64,000 nucleotides of DNA from Calycina herbarum (Eukaryota > Ascomycota > Leotiomycetes > Helotiales > Pezizellaceae), in contig LLEY01000072.1 in NCBI GenBank assembly GCA_001414485.1, positions 372,001 to 436,000 of the forward strand. The letters are read 5' to 3'. Position 1 is the stretch's first letter. Each line of letters opens with the position of its first letter. The position numbers were made by a program, and so were the translations under genes. Below, in pieces: positions 10,701 to 21,826 of the stretch. A model generated the notes under the pieces. It saw only the letters and a program-made list of their open reading frames with translations. It was not told the DNA's origin and ran no database searches.

Positions 10701-12861
10701 GACTGTCTCCTTTTGCTGCTCTAAGGGTGTTAATTTATGAGAATCTTTCTCCATTTCGTTCTCCGGGGTTTTTTTATCCAGTGTATCGTTCTTTTCGTTC
10801 TTTTCCCCATGTCTGGAGGTAGTGGGCTTCGTGGTCTCAGAGTAATGTTGACTAAAAGTCTCCTCGTCATCTTCTACCCAGGCACCTGGCATAGGTTGAA
10901 AAGAAAACAGGGTTTCCTTCTGCGATAGTACTTTGGTTGATTGTTTGCGCACATCAAGGCAGCCTTCAATGGCTGATTCCAAACTCCTGGCAGAATCCTT
11001 GGGAGAACGACTCACATTTACCCGTGTTTTTGCTGGAGAAATTGGTTGTGCCTGGAACAATGACGTCGAAACACTATCGTTCAGTAATTGAATTGGCTCA
11101 TTGGAAATGTGAGTTTTGATTCCATTTCCGGCATTCTGATTAAAAGAATTTGAAGGCTGCAACTCAGCAGGATCCACCAGGAGAGCTTGCTCCCCGCCAG
11201 GAATCGGGTCGTCTAAGAGTGCTGTTTCCCCTGGTGGATGCGGATCTACCTCATCCCCTGTGTGTCGGACTGCAGGCGGCAACATCGATTCATAATCAGG
11301 CCATGTATTCAGCACCTCTAGTGGTGGAGGCCTCGGGTTTGAAGGAGATATCACATTTAAGTTCTTCGAAGCTTCCTCCAAGTCCGATATCTCATCTTCC
11401 ATCGCTTCAGGAGGTTGGTCGGTCTGCAAGTAGTCAGCATGCGCGATGCATATAGTGACTGCGGAGACTTACAACTGACGGCTTTTGATACTTAGTTGGG
11501 GCTTTTGCAACGGGTGTTTTCAGCAAAGGGAATTCCTGTTTCTGGCGTTCAATTACGGGAGTGTTGGTTACAGAACCTCGCTGGGGGAGCATGGATTGAA
11601 GTTCATCGTCGTCCATTCGGGTAGGTGATTGTGAGAATGGCATCTCGGGATACTTCTTCTTACTCTCATCCACGAGTCGTGGGTCGAGGTCAGCAGCTCT
11701 CTTGCTTCTCGGCTTCTTTTTCAGGTTACGCTTAAGCTTTTCCTCCATATGTCTTTGCGCTGCTTTCATCTTGTAGTCTACCGGCGACCTAGCACTTTCG
11801 GAAGAAGACCGTTCTTGCATATTCCCATTCGACCGCGTTCCTGTGGAATTACTTCCAGTATGGAAGTATTCGTTGCCACTCCGATTTATATACGTTCCGC
11901 GTTTCTCGGTGCGCCCTCTCTGCGTATCTCCGGTTGAACTAGCTGGACTTCTTAATGGCCGAAAATCTTGGGAATCTGGAATTTTGGGTCGACGCCTGGG
12001 TGCTGGCTGCTCCTTAGTTCTCTCTTGGTATAGCTCCTTTCTGATATTATGACCACGCTTGTCTGGGTCATATGTTTGGTATGATGGGGGCTCTGTGGTA
12101 AACGCAAAATCATCGTCTTGGTCGCTGAGCTTCTCCTTGGCATGTCGTCGCTCGACGACCGTGAGGTTAATATTCTCACGGGTGTGCAACAGGTCAAACT
12201 CTCTCACTGAGGTTTTCCTACTTCTGTTTAGCACACCAAGTAGTTCTTGGCCAATTTGGAGCACTCACGGAGTTTTCAAATGCATGCCAAGTTGGACAAT
12301 ATGAAACAACAAACTCAAAGATTGCTGGAAGTAGTTGAGCTGATCCCTGTACCTCGCCAGTTGTTTTACTGTACTAAATGGATACATGAACTTTTGAACA
12401 CGGTTGAGATTCCGTCTTCTCTCCAAACGTATAATATGTCGAATCTCCTTGCCCTCCTCTTGGTTTTTCCTCACGGCCTCGTGGAAATCTTGAAGCTTCA
12501 GCCTGATTCTCTCCTCGAGCTCTTTCGGGTTTTCCTTGACAGACAGGATTGTGGCCTCAATTTTCCAAAACACCTTCAGGCACCCATCAGTATTCTTTCG
12601 GACATCAGCCAGCGCCTTATCGCTGAACAGTTTCGGCTTTCCAGGTTTGCTTGTACGGTTCGCCTTTTCCAAATGCAGCAGTTCTTCAATTTGTTCAAGT
12701 ACTGCGATTGTTCCTTCGAGGCCATAACAGACGTCCTGGAGGCTTTCGTTTGCTCGCTCGTACTCGCCCAAAAAATCATTGACGAACTGAGAGAGTTGGA
12801 GACCGAATGCTGCGATACCAACGACCGATCCTACGGCACCTAGAATGGTGACAGGGTCCAT
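7755..12861 (-). CDS. Giant (~1,670 aa) protein with fungal STAND-type N-terminal domain and disordered body
   Basis: Exons on the minus strand are 12861-12269, 12223-11473 and 11423-7755. Introns are 45 nt (or 51 nt if the acceptor 6 nt downstream is used) and 49 nt with a GCTGACT branch. The start MDPVTILGAVGSVVGIAAFG is chosen because it opens the helical domain found at the N-terminus of fungal STAND/NLR-like proteins. The coiled-coil-like helices of this domain run to about residue 200. A long charged, Ser/Thr/Pro/Glu-rich, probably disordered region follows. Two more ordered blocks lie around residues 1010-1130 (FVTQAKMEDIFGPGTFLTAF, HFSLRQGDLENS) and 1170-1320. The tail is Pro/Ala-rich and ends in an acidic stretch. 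No NTPase domain is visible. Function is unknown; an adaptor or scaffold role is an inference. Confidence 0.75.
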
Positions 12862-13611
12862 AGTTGTCACATTGGTCGCTTTGAGCCATTGGTTCAATTG
12901 ACTGGCTTCAATTGATGGAATAGAGGGTACTCTGAAGCTGAAATTGAGGATCCAAGGTGGCAATGTGAGATGAGGCTGTGTTTTGGGCCCCCTCTTACGA
13001 TCGTTGTCCCACACGAACGGGAAAAGCGGCACCCTACCGCCTGCATCTATTCTTAAAGATCTTCAAAGAGCAACCAAGAATTAGAGACAAGAGTGAATCA
13101 ATTTTCTCGGCATTATAATATGTATTCTCACAAGTGTTTTAGAATCAAGCCCAATAGGTGATGAAATTAGTTCTAGTGAACTTGACAAGAAAAGATTCAT
13201 CGCCGCTTTTCTTGTCTCCTACATGCAGGTAGACTATTTAGGGCATGTCTCCGTATGCAGTGTCATGTTGCAGTAAACCTCATTGGGTGCACAATAAAAG
13301 CGGCAGTAAAAAGATACCTTTCCTCTCGTTGTTCTGTTACTTTAATCGTTCTAACGAACCTAAATTTAAATTATCATCACACGACAAGATGTTAGCTTGT
13401 TTCCCGAAAATCTTTTATCGTCACAACTTCGTTGATTTGTTTAGCTCTCAAGTTTGTGGAAACGAAGTTGATATATGGAGCATTAGAAGGGGGAATTGGT
13501 GCGATGAAATACAACATGTCTTAACGGCTTATCCCAGCTCCTGGATAGGCTCTTACACAACAAGATCTATCATAAATAACAATCAATCCCTAAAGAAGAG
13601 CCGCTTTCATC
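12862..13611. other. Intergenic region upstream of the giant gene
   Basis: A 750-bp gap between the start of the giant gene (12861) and the stop of the dynamin-like gene (13612), both on the minus strand. An in-frame Met exists at 13032, but the domain start at 12861 is preferred. Nothing else is recognisable. Confidence 0.4.
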
Positions 13612-16600
13612 CTAAGCTGCCGAAGTAGCCTCTTTGAGAGCTTTCGAAGCTCTTTCCATCCTTGCACTTGCCTCCTCATAAACAGCATACAATACTCTCA
13701 AATTGTTTTCTTGAACAGCGGGAACTTCCTCGCCTCTCACAAGGTCGAGATCATTTTCAATTTCGGATGAGCAATTGTTGACAGCTTGTTGAAGTTTAAC
13801 CTTGACGTCTTCAAGCAGTGCTCCAAGTGTTTCGATAAACAGCTGTCTGATAACTGTAAAGAGCTTGGGGTTACCCGAAATTTGTACTTTCAGCCGCTGA
13901 ATGCGTCTCTTGGTCACTCCACCCCCCGAATCGATTTCATTATACATAGGCTGCATCCGATGCATCACGAACGATGAGGAATGGGTTTTCAAAAGATCGT
14001 GAAATGTGGTTCTAAAGAAATGAAAATCAACTTCATTGAACCGAAAGTAGCATGGATTGCAATAAAACTTACTGAAGCTCTTCCAAAAACCATGTAGTAA
14101 TGTTCTCAATTTCGTACTCGAGGTTTTCATGCCGTCGAGGAAAAGTAAGTAAGAAGTCATCTACTCCTTGAAGTTCTGCTTTCTGTTAATCTTCTCTCTC
14201 GAGTACAAGAATTAATCCCAACTGACGTACGAATTAGCCTTAGTAGCATTGCAGTGAGCCCATTGTGAGTTGACTGCTTAAAAGCATTGAGAATCCTTTG
14301 GCTTTCAACTTGGAAAAGTTCCTCCGTTGGCTGGATATCTTCTACCATTGCTTTTATGATTTCTGCGTTCCAGTCTGTGTATTCCTGTTTCCCTGTTGAA
14401 TGGGCTCCGTCATTGTTCCAAAAGGCCAAAATTGTTGCTATATCTTTGTTAGAACCACAATATGTCAGGCCTACTTCTAGAACAAAATACCGGAATGCCA
14501 CTGCCATCTTTTGTTAGCAGAGGTATGTATTAATTTGGATTTCTGCGACTCACCCTTTCAAAGCGATGAACCGCTGAAAGTGCTTTCATTTCCCATCTAT
14601 TTGTGCCTTGAGCTATATTGATATTAGCGTGAGTATGCATTGAAGCGAAAAGGGGATCACACTGAGTGGTTGAAGGAGCATTTGATTTTTGGCATGGGTC
14701 AACTGGTCATGGCTAACTCTGACCGACGTATCGAAGATCTAAGTCTAGTCAGCTCTTTTCTAGTAGCAATTATGTTATCACTCCTACGCTTCGAAGTTCA
14801 GTTTGTATCTCCTTCAAAAGTCCTGGTTCTTCCGGCCCAACAGCTGCTTCCCCGGCAATTCTAGCGTTGAGCCACAAGCGAATTAGTTGAATTAAAGTCA
14901 AGACTTGAACGTCTAGATAGTGTTTTGTTTCTTCTCTGTGAGAACTGAAAGGTATCCCACTGATAAAATCTCGCACAACAGGGATTCCTGAACTTTTTAG
15001 CTTTTGTTCTGCCGTGAAAGCTCGTTCACCAGTATTCGACGGTCTCGATCTCCGTTGGTTCCGCTCATTTAATTCAGTCCCAGCGCGATGGAGAGTGTTG
15101 GATATGCAGTACACTCTTATCTCTCGTTGTACGTGTTGTGACTCGTAACGTCTTTGAAATGACCCTATGACATATTCATTTCGAAGCGAGATAAATTCAT
15201 GGCTCAGTCTGGTTGGTGTTAGAAGTAATTACAACATGGGTGTGTTTAGAACTCATACTCGGCTTTAAGTTTGTTGCTTATTGTAGCAATATCATCGTCA
15301 TCTGCTTCTTGAATCTTCTCACGAAGAGTGTTGACCTTCCTAGTAAACTCATTTGTATGAGGGACCACACTCAGAATTTCTTCTGTTTGTACCAGATCCT
15401 ACATGTGTCAGTAAGTTACGCAACAAGGCAATTGGGAACAATACATCACAATCCACTTCTGATTTGGTACAAATGATCGCTACTCCCTGTTTTCTTTGGA
15501 GGCTGCTGAAGTTCCTGCCAAGTTGCCTCAGCAAGATATCTTCTACTCCTTGATTTGTTATTGCTCGATTTAGTTCTGTGACTAGAAATATTTCATCGCA
15601 ATGTTTCAATCTCATTTCGGCAACTCTCATCCTTGCGGTATTCACATCGCGAAAACCTATCTATTTCAGTGTCTGTGGTTCAACAAACCAATATGGAAAA
15701 CATACCAGGAAGATCGACAAGCACAATACCATTCTGTAAAACTTGAGCCACGCAATACACCCTGCATGTTGATTTAGTCCTGCGTGTGAGACCAATAGAG
15801 AAAATGATGTCATTAGAGAGGTGATAAATCATGAAATTCATACGTTGGATAGGTGTAGAGGGAATGAGGAGTAAGTTTACAAGATTACATACCGTATTAC
15901 TTTGATGAAAGGCCATATCCAGTTAACCAAGAACCCATCCCTCCATCTGACACAATCGTCCTCGGTATCCGCGTTATGCACAATTGTATTGGCATCAAAT
16001 CCTCTTGGCCACCGTCTTCGTTCTCTCCATTCCAAAACCGTTCTTACAAGGTCATCTGTGGTTCTGTCCCGGGACTGGAAAAACGGTTGCCGACATTCTG
16101 GAAGATCTTCAAACGCCCCACTCAGAATACCCCAAGCCATGTTCGCTTTTTTCTTTAATCTTGCTATTTCGGTAGAAGCTGGCCTTTCGTCGTTGGTTTG
16201 GTCTAGGAGGTGGTATCGCCTGTAGTCCAGAACACTTTGTCGCAGCAGATCTTCCATCTCCGGCTTCCCCATACATTCGACCTCGAAGGTATAATTGGCG
16301 GTATCAGTTTCTCTTTTGCTTCGATACTCTGTTACCGCAGCAGTACAAGCATGTCCCATGCTACCCTAAGAGATTGCAGTTAGTTTCGTTAAACCAAATG
16401 GAAAAGCGGCTCCACCAACGGTTTTTGCGAGGTTCTTTGTATTGAGAAGACAATTAATCAAGCTACTTTTTCCTATAGGAGCGTAAGAAAAGAATCCTCG
16501 TAGTGGAAGAAGAACTGCTCACCAACTCCCGAATCACCAATCAAGCCAATTGTAAACTCAACTGGAGACTGATAGCGTCGAAGTTCTTCAGCGAGTTCTA

Positions 16601-16718
16601 AGATACGCTGGAGTTGCGGTCGATCTTGGTCTGCTAAGGAGGTCCTCTTGAGAGCATCTGCCAATACCCCGCTGATATACTTTCCCTCCTCGATTGCATC
16701 TTGAATGTTTTGATCCAT
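13612..16718 (-). CDS. Dynamin-superfamily-like large GTPase (SLIP-GC type)
   Basis: Twelve exons chain in phase on the minus strand: 16718-16523, 16472-16420, 16365-15893, 15761-15706, 15656-15445, 15398-15259, 15208-14788, 14738-14663, 14612-14554, 14507-14231, 14175-14073 and 14011-13612, giving about 821 aa. G1 is GDSGVGKSSLINCLL (split by intron 1), followed by a switch-like ACTAAVTEY. G3 is VDLPG near residue 258, and G4 is ICTKSEVD near 325. Long helical middle and C-terminal regions follow, as in dynamin-like proteins. The order and spacing match fungal proteins annotated as P-loop NTPases related to nuclear GTPase SLIP-GC. GTP hydrolysis with oligomerisation is inferred from the family. 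The weakest junctions are exons 8-10. The gene looks intact and sits next to the giant STAND-N gene on the same strand. Confidence 0.8.
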
Positions 16719-17674
16719 TCTCGTACCGGATTGAGCTGTGGTGTTGGAAGGGAAGCTGCCTAAACTCGAATTCGTGAGTCTCTAAAGATCGCTCAGAAAG
16801 CCAGTTCTGTTTGTTGATACAGACTTGAGAAAGGGATAAAGTATTGTAAGAAGCAGAGCAGCAGAAGTGAGAATTCATAAAATGGAGGGCAAGAAATCAA
16901 TTTCGAGGTCCTCGACCGAAGTATCTATCACAAAGTCAAAAGCCTTGAAGGAAGGCTGTGCCCTACACGATGAATCTGCAACAGTCTTAATCCCAGTATT
17001 TTCCTCTCGATTGACCAATGGTGTGGTACTTCCAACATCGTCAGCCGAATCTGGGTGAAATCCGACAGGGGTTGGAACTATTGTGTTTGAGAAGGCAGAT
17101 TTCGGATGTCTTTACCAGACCGGTGCCTCCGTGGTTGCATGTGCTGAAGTTTCCAAACAACTCCCCCAATTGATATGCATAATTAAGCGCTTGTTAGACT
17201 TCTCTAACAGGGTCATGGTCGCAACCAGTTTCGCGCCGCATCGGCAACAATTCTTCTCGCTTAGGCGGGGATATCACGGCGACCACGTCAGTTCTCTAGT
17301 GGCAGTGCAAATTCATAAATGGCCTGCAAAGTGTTCTAAAGGGGGGCCATTATTTCAACGGCTACTCCGCAGAGCTAAGATTTTCAACTGGTCACGTGTC
17401 GGTCACGTTTTAAGTTATTGAATTGGCTAAGGCAACTCCTCCCCATTTCTATATGTGGGGGTACTGGCTTGGTCGAGTTATTTGGCATTGGTAGACCTCG
17501 GTGCTTTATTCGTGACGTTCTCCCTACTAAATTGATTACCCCACACCTGAATATAGAGTCGAACTAGCAATTCAGCTCAACGCATATTGAGGAAATATAT
17601 TTCGGGAAACTGTAACTTCGAAATTAACACATTCTTTTTCAAATACTATTCTTTCTATAAAGAGACAATACAAT
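16719..17674. other. Intergenic region, nothing recognised
   Basis: About 950 bp between the divergent starts of the GTPase gene (minus strand) and the small orphan gene (plus strand). It should hold both promoters. Short open frames at 16867 and 17083 have no recognisable content and no intron chain. Confidence 0.4.
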
Positions 17675-18206
17675 ATGGCTCCAACAATTCTACCATTAGA
17701 TCTAGAAGGGAAGACCGAGCTAAAATATCACCTCTTGTGCGAGAACGCGGTAAGTGACCTTCACAGATATGATTCGTATTAGCAATTACTGACTCTCGCA
17801 GCATTCGAAATTTATAAAGCCGATGCACCGAGATGTTCATATGAAGAATTCGGAGAATTGGAATTGAGTAACCGGTGGATGGCAGATATCTTTCTCAGAA
17901 TAGCTCTTAATAGATGGCGTGCCCGACACAACAAGTTTTGTGATTTTCCGGCTATAAAACGAGGTAGGACTATCTCCTCTTTTCATTATGGCACAACTAA
18001 ATAGCCAAACAGCCTTCGAGAACTACAAAAGAGACCATCCGCATACGAACTTCCAGGGCATATCGGACTTGATGAATATCGATCATCCGTGTACAGACGA
18101 ATATCTTGACACTGCTTTGCGAGAGGTTGACTCTGAGAATTATGAAAAGAAGATGCAGAGGAGGGAAGAGTTCAGGCAGAAGAAAGGAGTGTTGCAGAAG
18201 AACTAG
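17675..18206 (+). CDS. Small orphan protein (~144 aa), unknown function
   Basis: Three exons give one continuous frame: 17675-17753, 17802-17963 and 18013-18206. The start is MAPTILPLDLEGKTELKYHL and the end is a basic, Lys/Glu/Gln-rich helix (KKMQRREEFRQKKGVLQKN). The second intron (17964-18012) is well formed. The first intron only keeps frame with the donor at 17754 (GTGACC) rather than the stronger GTAAGT at 17750, so that junction is less sure. There is no signal peptide or membrane segment. The middle exon has acidic and aromatic residues (SYEEFGELELSNRW). I do not recognise a family. It could be cytosolic or nuclear. Confidence 0.5.
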
Positions 18207-18982
18207 TCACATTGACCAATGCTAGTTCAGATACGAGGTGGTATCACTCAGACCTTTCGCGTAGAATTCGTAGCAGTTTTAGAAATTCAAGCTTGTAAGG
18301 TAAAAACTCATTTAGGATCTTATGGTCGCGTTGTTTCAATAAATAACTTGTGTGCTTTAAGAGATACGAACGCATGAGAGTAAATATCGCTACAAATCGG
18401 CAACAAAATTTTAGGTAGAATTCTGATCAAAAAAGGCCAGCTCCTAATAGCACTTGAGTTTGAAGTGGCTCGTAACGGTATTGTTTCTTTTCTTCACTAA
18501 CACTCCAGAAGAATATTTGTTGCAAGCCTCCATGGTGAATTGAATAAGGAGTATGCTGGTCAGTCACATGACTACTTGCTAGCGTATGCACTAGCGCCAT
18601 CCCAAGGCATAAATAGTCGGCTTAGACCACAGTTAGTAGACTGTTAGGTTATGAGTTGATCTACCATCAGACAACAACAGGATCTCCGAGCAAAGCAAAA
18701 CTCCCCTATCAACCCGACCTGGTCAGCAAACTGGAATCGCACCGACCCGGTTTATCGGCAGAGAAAAAGCAGGGCCTCCTCGTCTTCCGCTCGAGTGAAT
18801 CTGAAGATATGATTTCCGACTCTTTCCCGCCTCCTTCGAACAATAACACCACACACCAAACCCCACAAACCCCACAAACTCACACAACACATCAACCTCA
18901 ACAATCAATTACAAAAACCGCATCTCCTTTATCCTATTCACTACAAATCCAAGCAACCACTACAACAAACCCCCGATACAAT
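18207..18982 (+). promoter_or_regulatory. 3' flank and promoter/5' UTR of the next small gene
   Basis: A TATA-like GCATAAATAG lies at about 18608-18617. Downstream there is a CA-rich, pyrimidine-poor leader (18838-18980) typical of fungal 5' UTRs. The leader happens to be open in the frame of the small gene that follows, but has no good upstream start codon apart from an ATG at 18810. Confidence 0.4.
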
Positions 18983-19229
18983 ATGACCAACGAGAAGGAC
19001 TCCGACCGAGACCTCGAACTTGGTAACAATCCAGGCAAGAAGGATCGCGGAACTTGCGGTTGCACCACCAGCGGTTTTGTTTTGATCATCTCTATCGTCT
19101 TTCTTGTTAGTACTCTTATGGCAATGCTCATCTATCAAACTTGGGAGCTTGAGAAATTAGTAAGCTTCTGTCTTATTCCCCGCGCTTGTTTAGAAGCTAA
19201 TGTACAACTTACAGCGGGGCAACATTTAA
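18983..19229 (+). CDS. Small single-pass membrane protein (63 aa), unknown function
   Basis: Two exons: 18983-19159 and 19215-19229, with a 55-nt GT-AG intron; the second exon codes only RGNI and a stop. The protein starts MTNEKDSDRDLELGNNPG, then has a Cys pair (GTCGCTT) and one hydrophobic segment (FVLIISIVFLVSTLMAMLIY), followed by a short polar tail. This predicts a tail-anchored or single-pass protein. The family is not recognised. A longer product starting at an upstream ATG (18810) in the same frame is possible, but the leader composition argues against it. Confidence 0.45.
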
Positions 19230-20331
19230 AACCGCGTTGATCTCGTAACTGCTCCTCGCAGAGATTCCTCTAGGGAATTCAGTAGCAGAGGCAGTGATAG
19301 AATATCTTTAGAAGGATAAAGAGAAGGTGATGTCGGACAGTGGGTAAAGAAGGAATTGGGGAGTGTCCTAGTACTTCTCACAAGGAAAGAGAGTATTAGA
19401 AAGCCGATTTATGGCAGAGTAAGGAGGACGGTTTTCTCTCAATAAGATACGCACTTACTGGGTACCGACTGAGGGGTTGTTGTTGTATGTTGGTCAGTCA
19501 CATCACTTAGTAAATTGATGAGTTTCCGCCATTATTTTTGCAGGTGACAGAAACGTTTTCCCCTTTTCTAAAACAGGATTCCCGAGTCTGCTTTGATAAT
19601 TAGCTACCATGTATCCTAATCTCATTAAGAATAGATTCGTCTTGTCACGACATTTCCCCACAAAAACAAAACACACAAATTCCATCGACTCTTTTCAGAA
19701 ATCTATCAAATGGAAAAATTCCCATGTCTAAAAATAAAACCCCATCCTTCACAGCAGTTCTCAAATCCCGTTCCAGAAACATCGCAGAAAGCTTGAGGCC
19801 ATGAGACCCGGAGGGCTCCGAAAATCCTTCTCGCCCGCAAACAAGCGACGAAAATAAGCCGTGCCCTTTTCATCGTCATCCTCACGACACCCTCAAAAAG
19901 AATCACCCCATCCCAACTGTTCATCAGCCCACACTAGCACAGCGTTCCCAGCTCGCCGGTACGAACTTATGCCACGTTTCGCTTACATTTTCAAATAAGC
20001 GCTCGCCTCATTGGCTACCCAAGTGAGTTGCATCGCACGATACCGAGTGGTTTCGTACGATGGAAGGATTTTGTGGCATCATGTTATTCCTCTGGCTGCG
20101 AAATCAGGTTGAAAAGTCTGAACGGCTGGGCATTTCACGTAGAAGGGAGGATTGGGAGGGGAGTATATATTCTCTTTACCCGCATGTGTACTTTAGTTTT
20201 TATATACCATAGACAACTACATCTCTACTCCTGACTGCACATCTCAACTCAACTGTTTTACATCAACATCTCTTCTCAATCAGTCACATAAAATCTCCTC
20301 ATCCTCTTCAATCAAAAATCATCAAATCAAA
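19230..20331. other. Intergenic region
   Basis: About 1.1 kb holding the 3' flank of the small membrane protein gene and the promoter of the next gene. A GTATATATTC sequence near 20163-20172 is a possible TATA element, followed by a CA/CT-rich leader up to the ATG at 20332. No other gene is supported. Confidence 0.4.
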
Positions 20332-20672
20332 ATGAACGCCAGAACCATCATCCCACGCATGGTCCGCTTCACAGCTCCCATGGTCAAGCCAGCTCAAAGA
20401 CGTCAACTCTCCATCGTCCAACGCGCTCGTCAAACCATCAGATCGTTTGAGCCTCATCCATTCGAAAGATACCCAGTCACACAAGTCGGCGCAAAGGCAG
20501 ATTGGGCCAGAGCATTTGGAAGATTAAGAGCACCTGCTATGTTGTATGTTCCACTCACTCCGCACTTCCACAAACAATAAAGCTAATTATATTGTCCAGT
20601 TTCTTCCCAGGCTTCGCAATCGTCCTTGGCTGGCCCTTACTTGCAGAGGCAGTTGTTGATGGGCATCTATGA
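20332..20672 (+). CDS. Small, probably mitochondrial membrane protein (94 aa)
   Basis: Two exons: 20332-20543 and 20600-20672, with a 56-nt intron. The N-terminus is rich in Arg and lacks acids (MNARTIIPRMVRFTAPMVKP, then QRRQLSIVQRARQ), as in mitochondrial presequences. A conserved-looking segment RSFEPHPFERYPVTQ precedes one hydrophobic span in exon 2 (FFFPGFAIVLGWPLLAEAVV), and the protein ends DGHL. This suggests a small inner-membrane protein, perhaps a respiratory-complex accessory subunit, but I cannot name it. The splice restores a frame that matches the hydrophobic C-terminus. Confidence 0.6.
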
Positions 20673-21513
20673 ACGTTCGTGGTGGAATAATTTGAATCCT
20701 CTTTCGAAAAATTGTATATATTGGATCTCCCTTTTGGGGTGTACACATTGTTTCTTTTGTTGGATCGGGCGGCATTGTTAGGAGTTTTTCTGGGGATACA
20801 CAAAGTTATACTGGAGTATTGAAAAGATTAGATTGTAGGACTCTATACGTAGAGCTCTTTCTTATTAAGAAAACAAAACAAATACATAAAACATTTAAAA
20901 ATTACTTTGAAACTCGATGAGAAATCCCAATGGTAATTTGACATCCGCGTTGCGATTCACAATTTAGAGGGGAGTATATTTCCGGGGTTCAAGTTGGCTC
21001 ATTACTTCATTGGACAAACCAAAATCAAATCAAGAGCGATTTGCAACGAAAAATTTGGTTAAGGTTTAGCTCATCCCTCACGTGAGAGTTCTGGGGTTTT
21101 GAAAAGGGATTCTCCAAGAAAGATTGATAATAGGGCAACAGGTGTAGATATTTGAAACTTCTTCCAGCATCTGGCTCCCCTTTTTAAAACCATCACTTGC
21201 GAAATGTGAATTGTGTCGCATGTGACACGGGAGGTCACCTTTTATTGCATATCGCGAACCAAAAACCGATTACCACATCGAATAATGCGAGAACATCGGG
21301 GTTGAGAAGTGGAGGTGTGATGTAAATGAGCAATCCTAATTGGCTGGAAGTAGGAATCCTCGACTCTCTCTGCAATTTTTTGTTGGCACCTGCAAACTGC
21401 TAGAAGAAGCAACGAGTATGTTGCGTTAAGTATAGGTCGACTCGCGATTAATTGAGGGAAGGAGCGACAACCAATCCACAAATCCATATAGTTACAGAAG
21501 TCGGATTTCAAAT
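20673..21513. other. Intergenic region
   Basis: About 840 bp between the convergent small mitochondrial-type gene and the sulfotransferase relic. Only short chance frames are present. Confidence 0.4.
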
Positions 21514-21775
21514 CTACCTAGGATCAGAGGTACCTAGTAATGACCAACGACCAACGACGAAGCAAAACCAACCACTATCAACACACTCTCCATAATACAC
21601 CCCCACCCCTACCCCCCGGCTCACCCCTTCTCTCATAACCCCGTCAACCTTAACCTTCATAGCCTCTTCCTCATGAACCCGCGGAAAGCTGATCGCTTTC
21701 CCTCTCTCAATCCTCAGTATCAACACCCAAAATTTAGCAGTTCGCCAACCAAGTTCCTTTAATACCAGTTCTCAT
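21514..21775 (-). pseudogene. Relic of the 3' end of a sulfotransferase gene (tandem partial duplicate)
   Basis: On the minus strand the reading ISFPRVHEEEAMKVKVDGVM closely matches the C-terminal VGFPHVNEKEAMKVKIDGVV of the adjacent sulfotransferase gene (21827-22785). The similarity starts near 21775 and then continues one frame over (VLWRVC, then two stops), matching VLWKVGWW of the intact gene. No P-loop, substrate region or start codon is present. It is read as a decayed, tandemly duplicated C-terminal fragment lying just downstream of its parent. Confidence 0.6.
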
Positions 21776-21826
21776 CATTACAACACACATAAGGCGTCGA
21801 GTACCGTGTACATGAAATTCTCAAGT

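Noticed and set aside
10027..10740. Plus-strand frame of 237 codons antisense to the giant gene
   Set aside because: It mirrors the Ser/Glu/Pro-rich coding strand of the giant gene; hydrophobic runs are complements of its codons.
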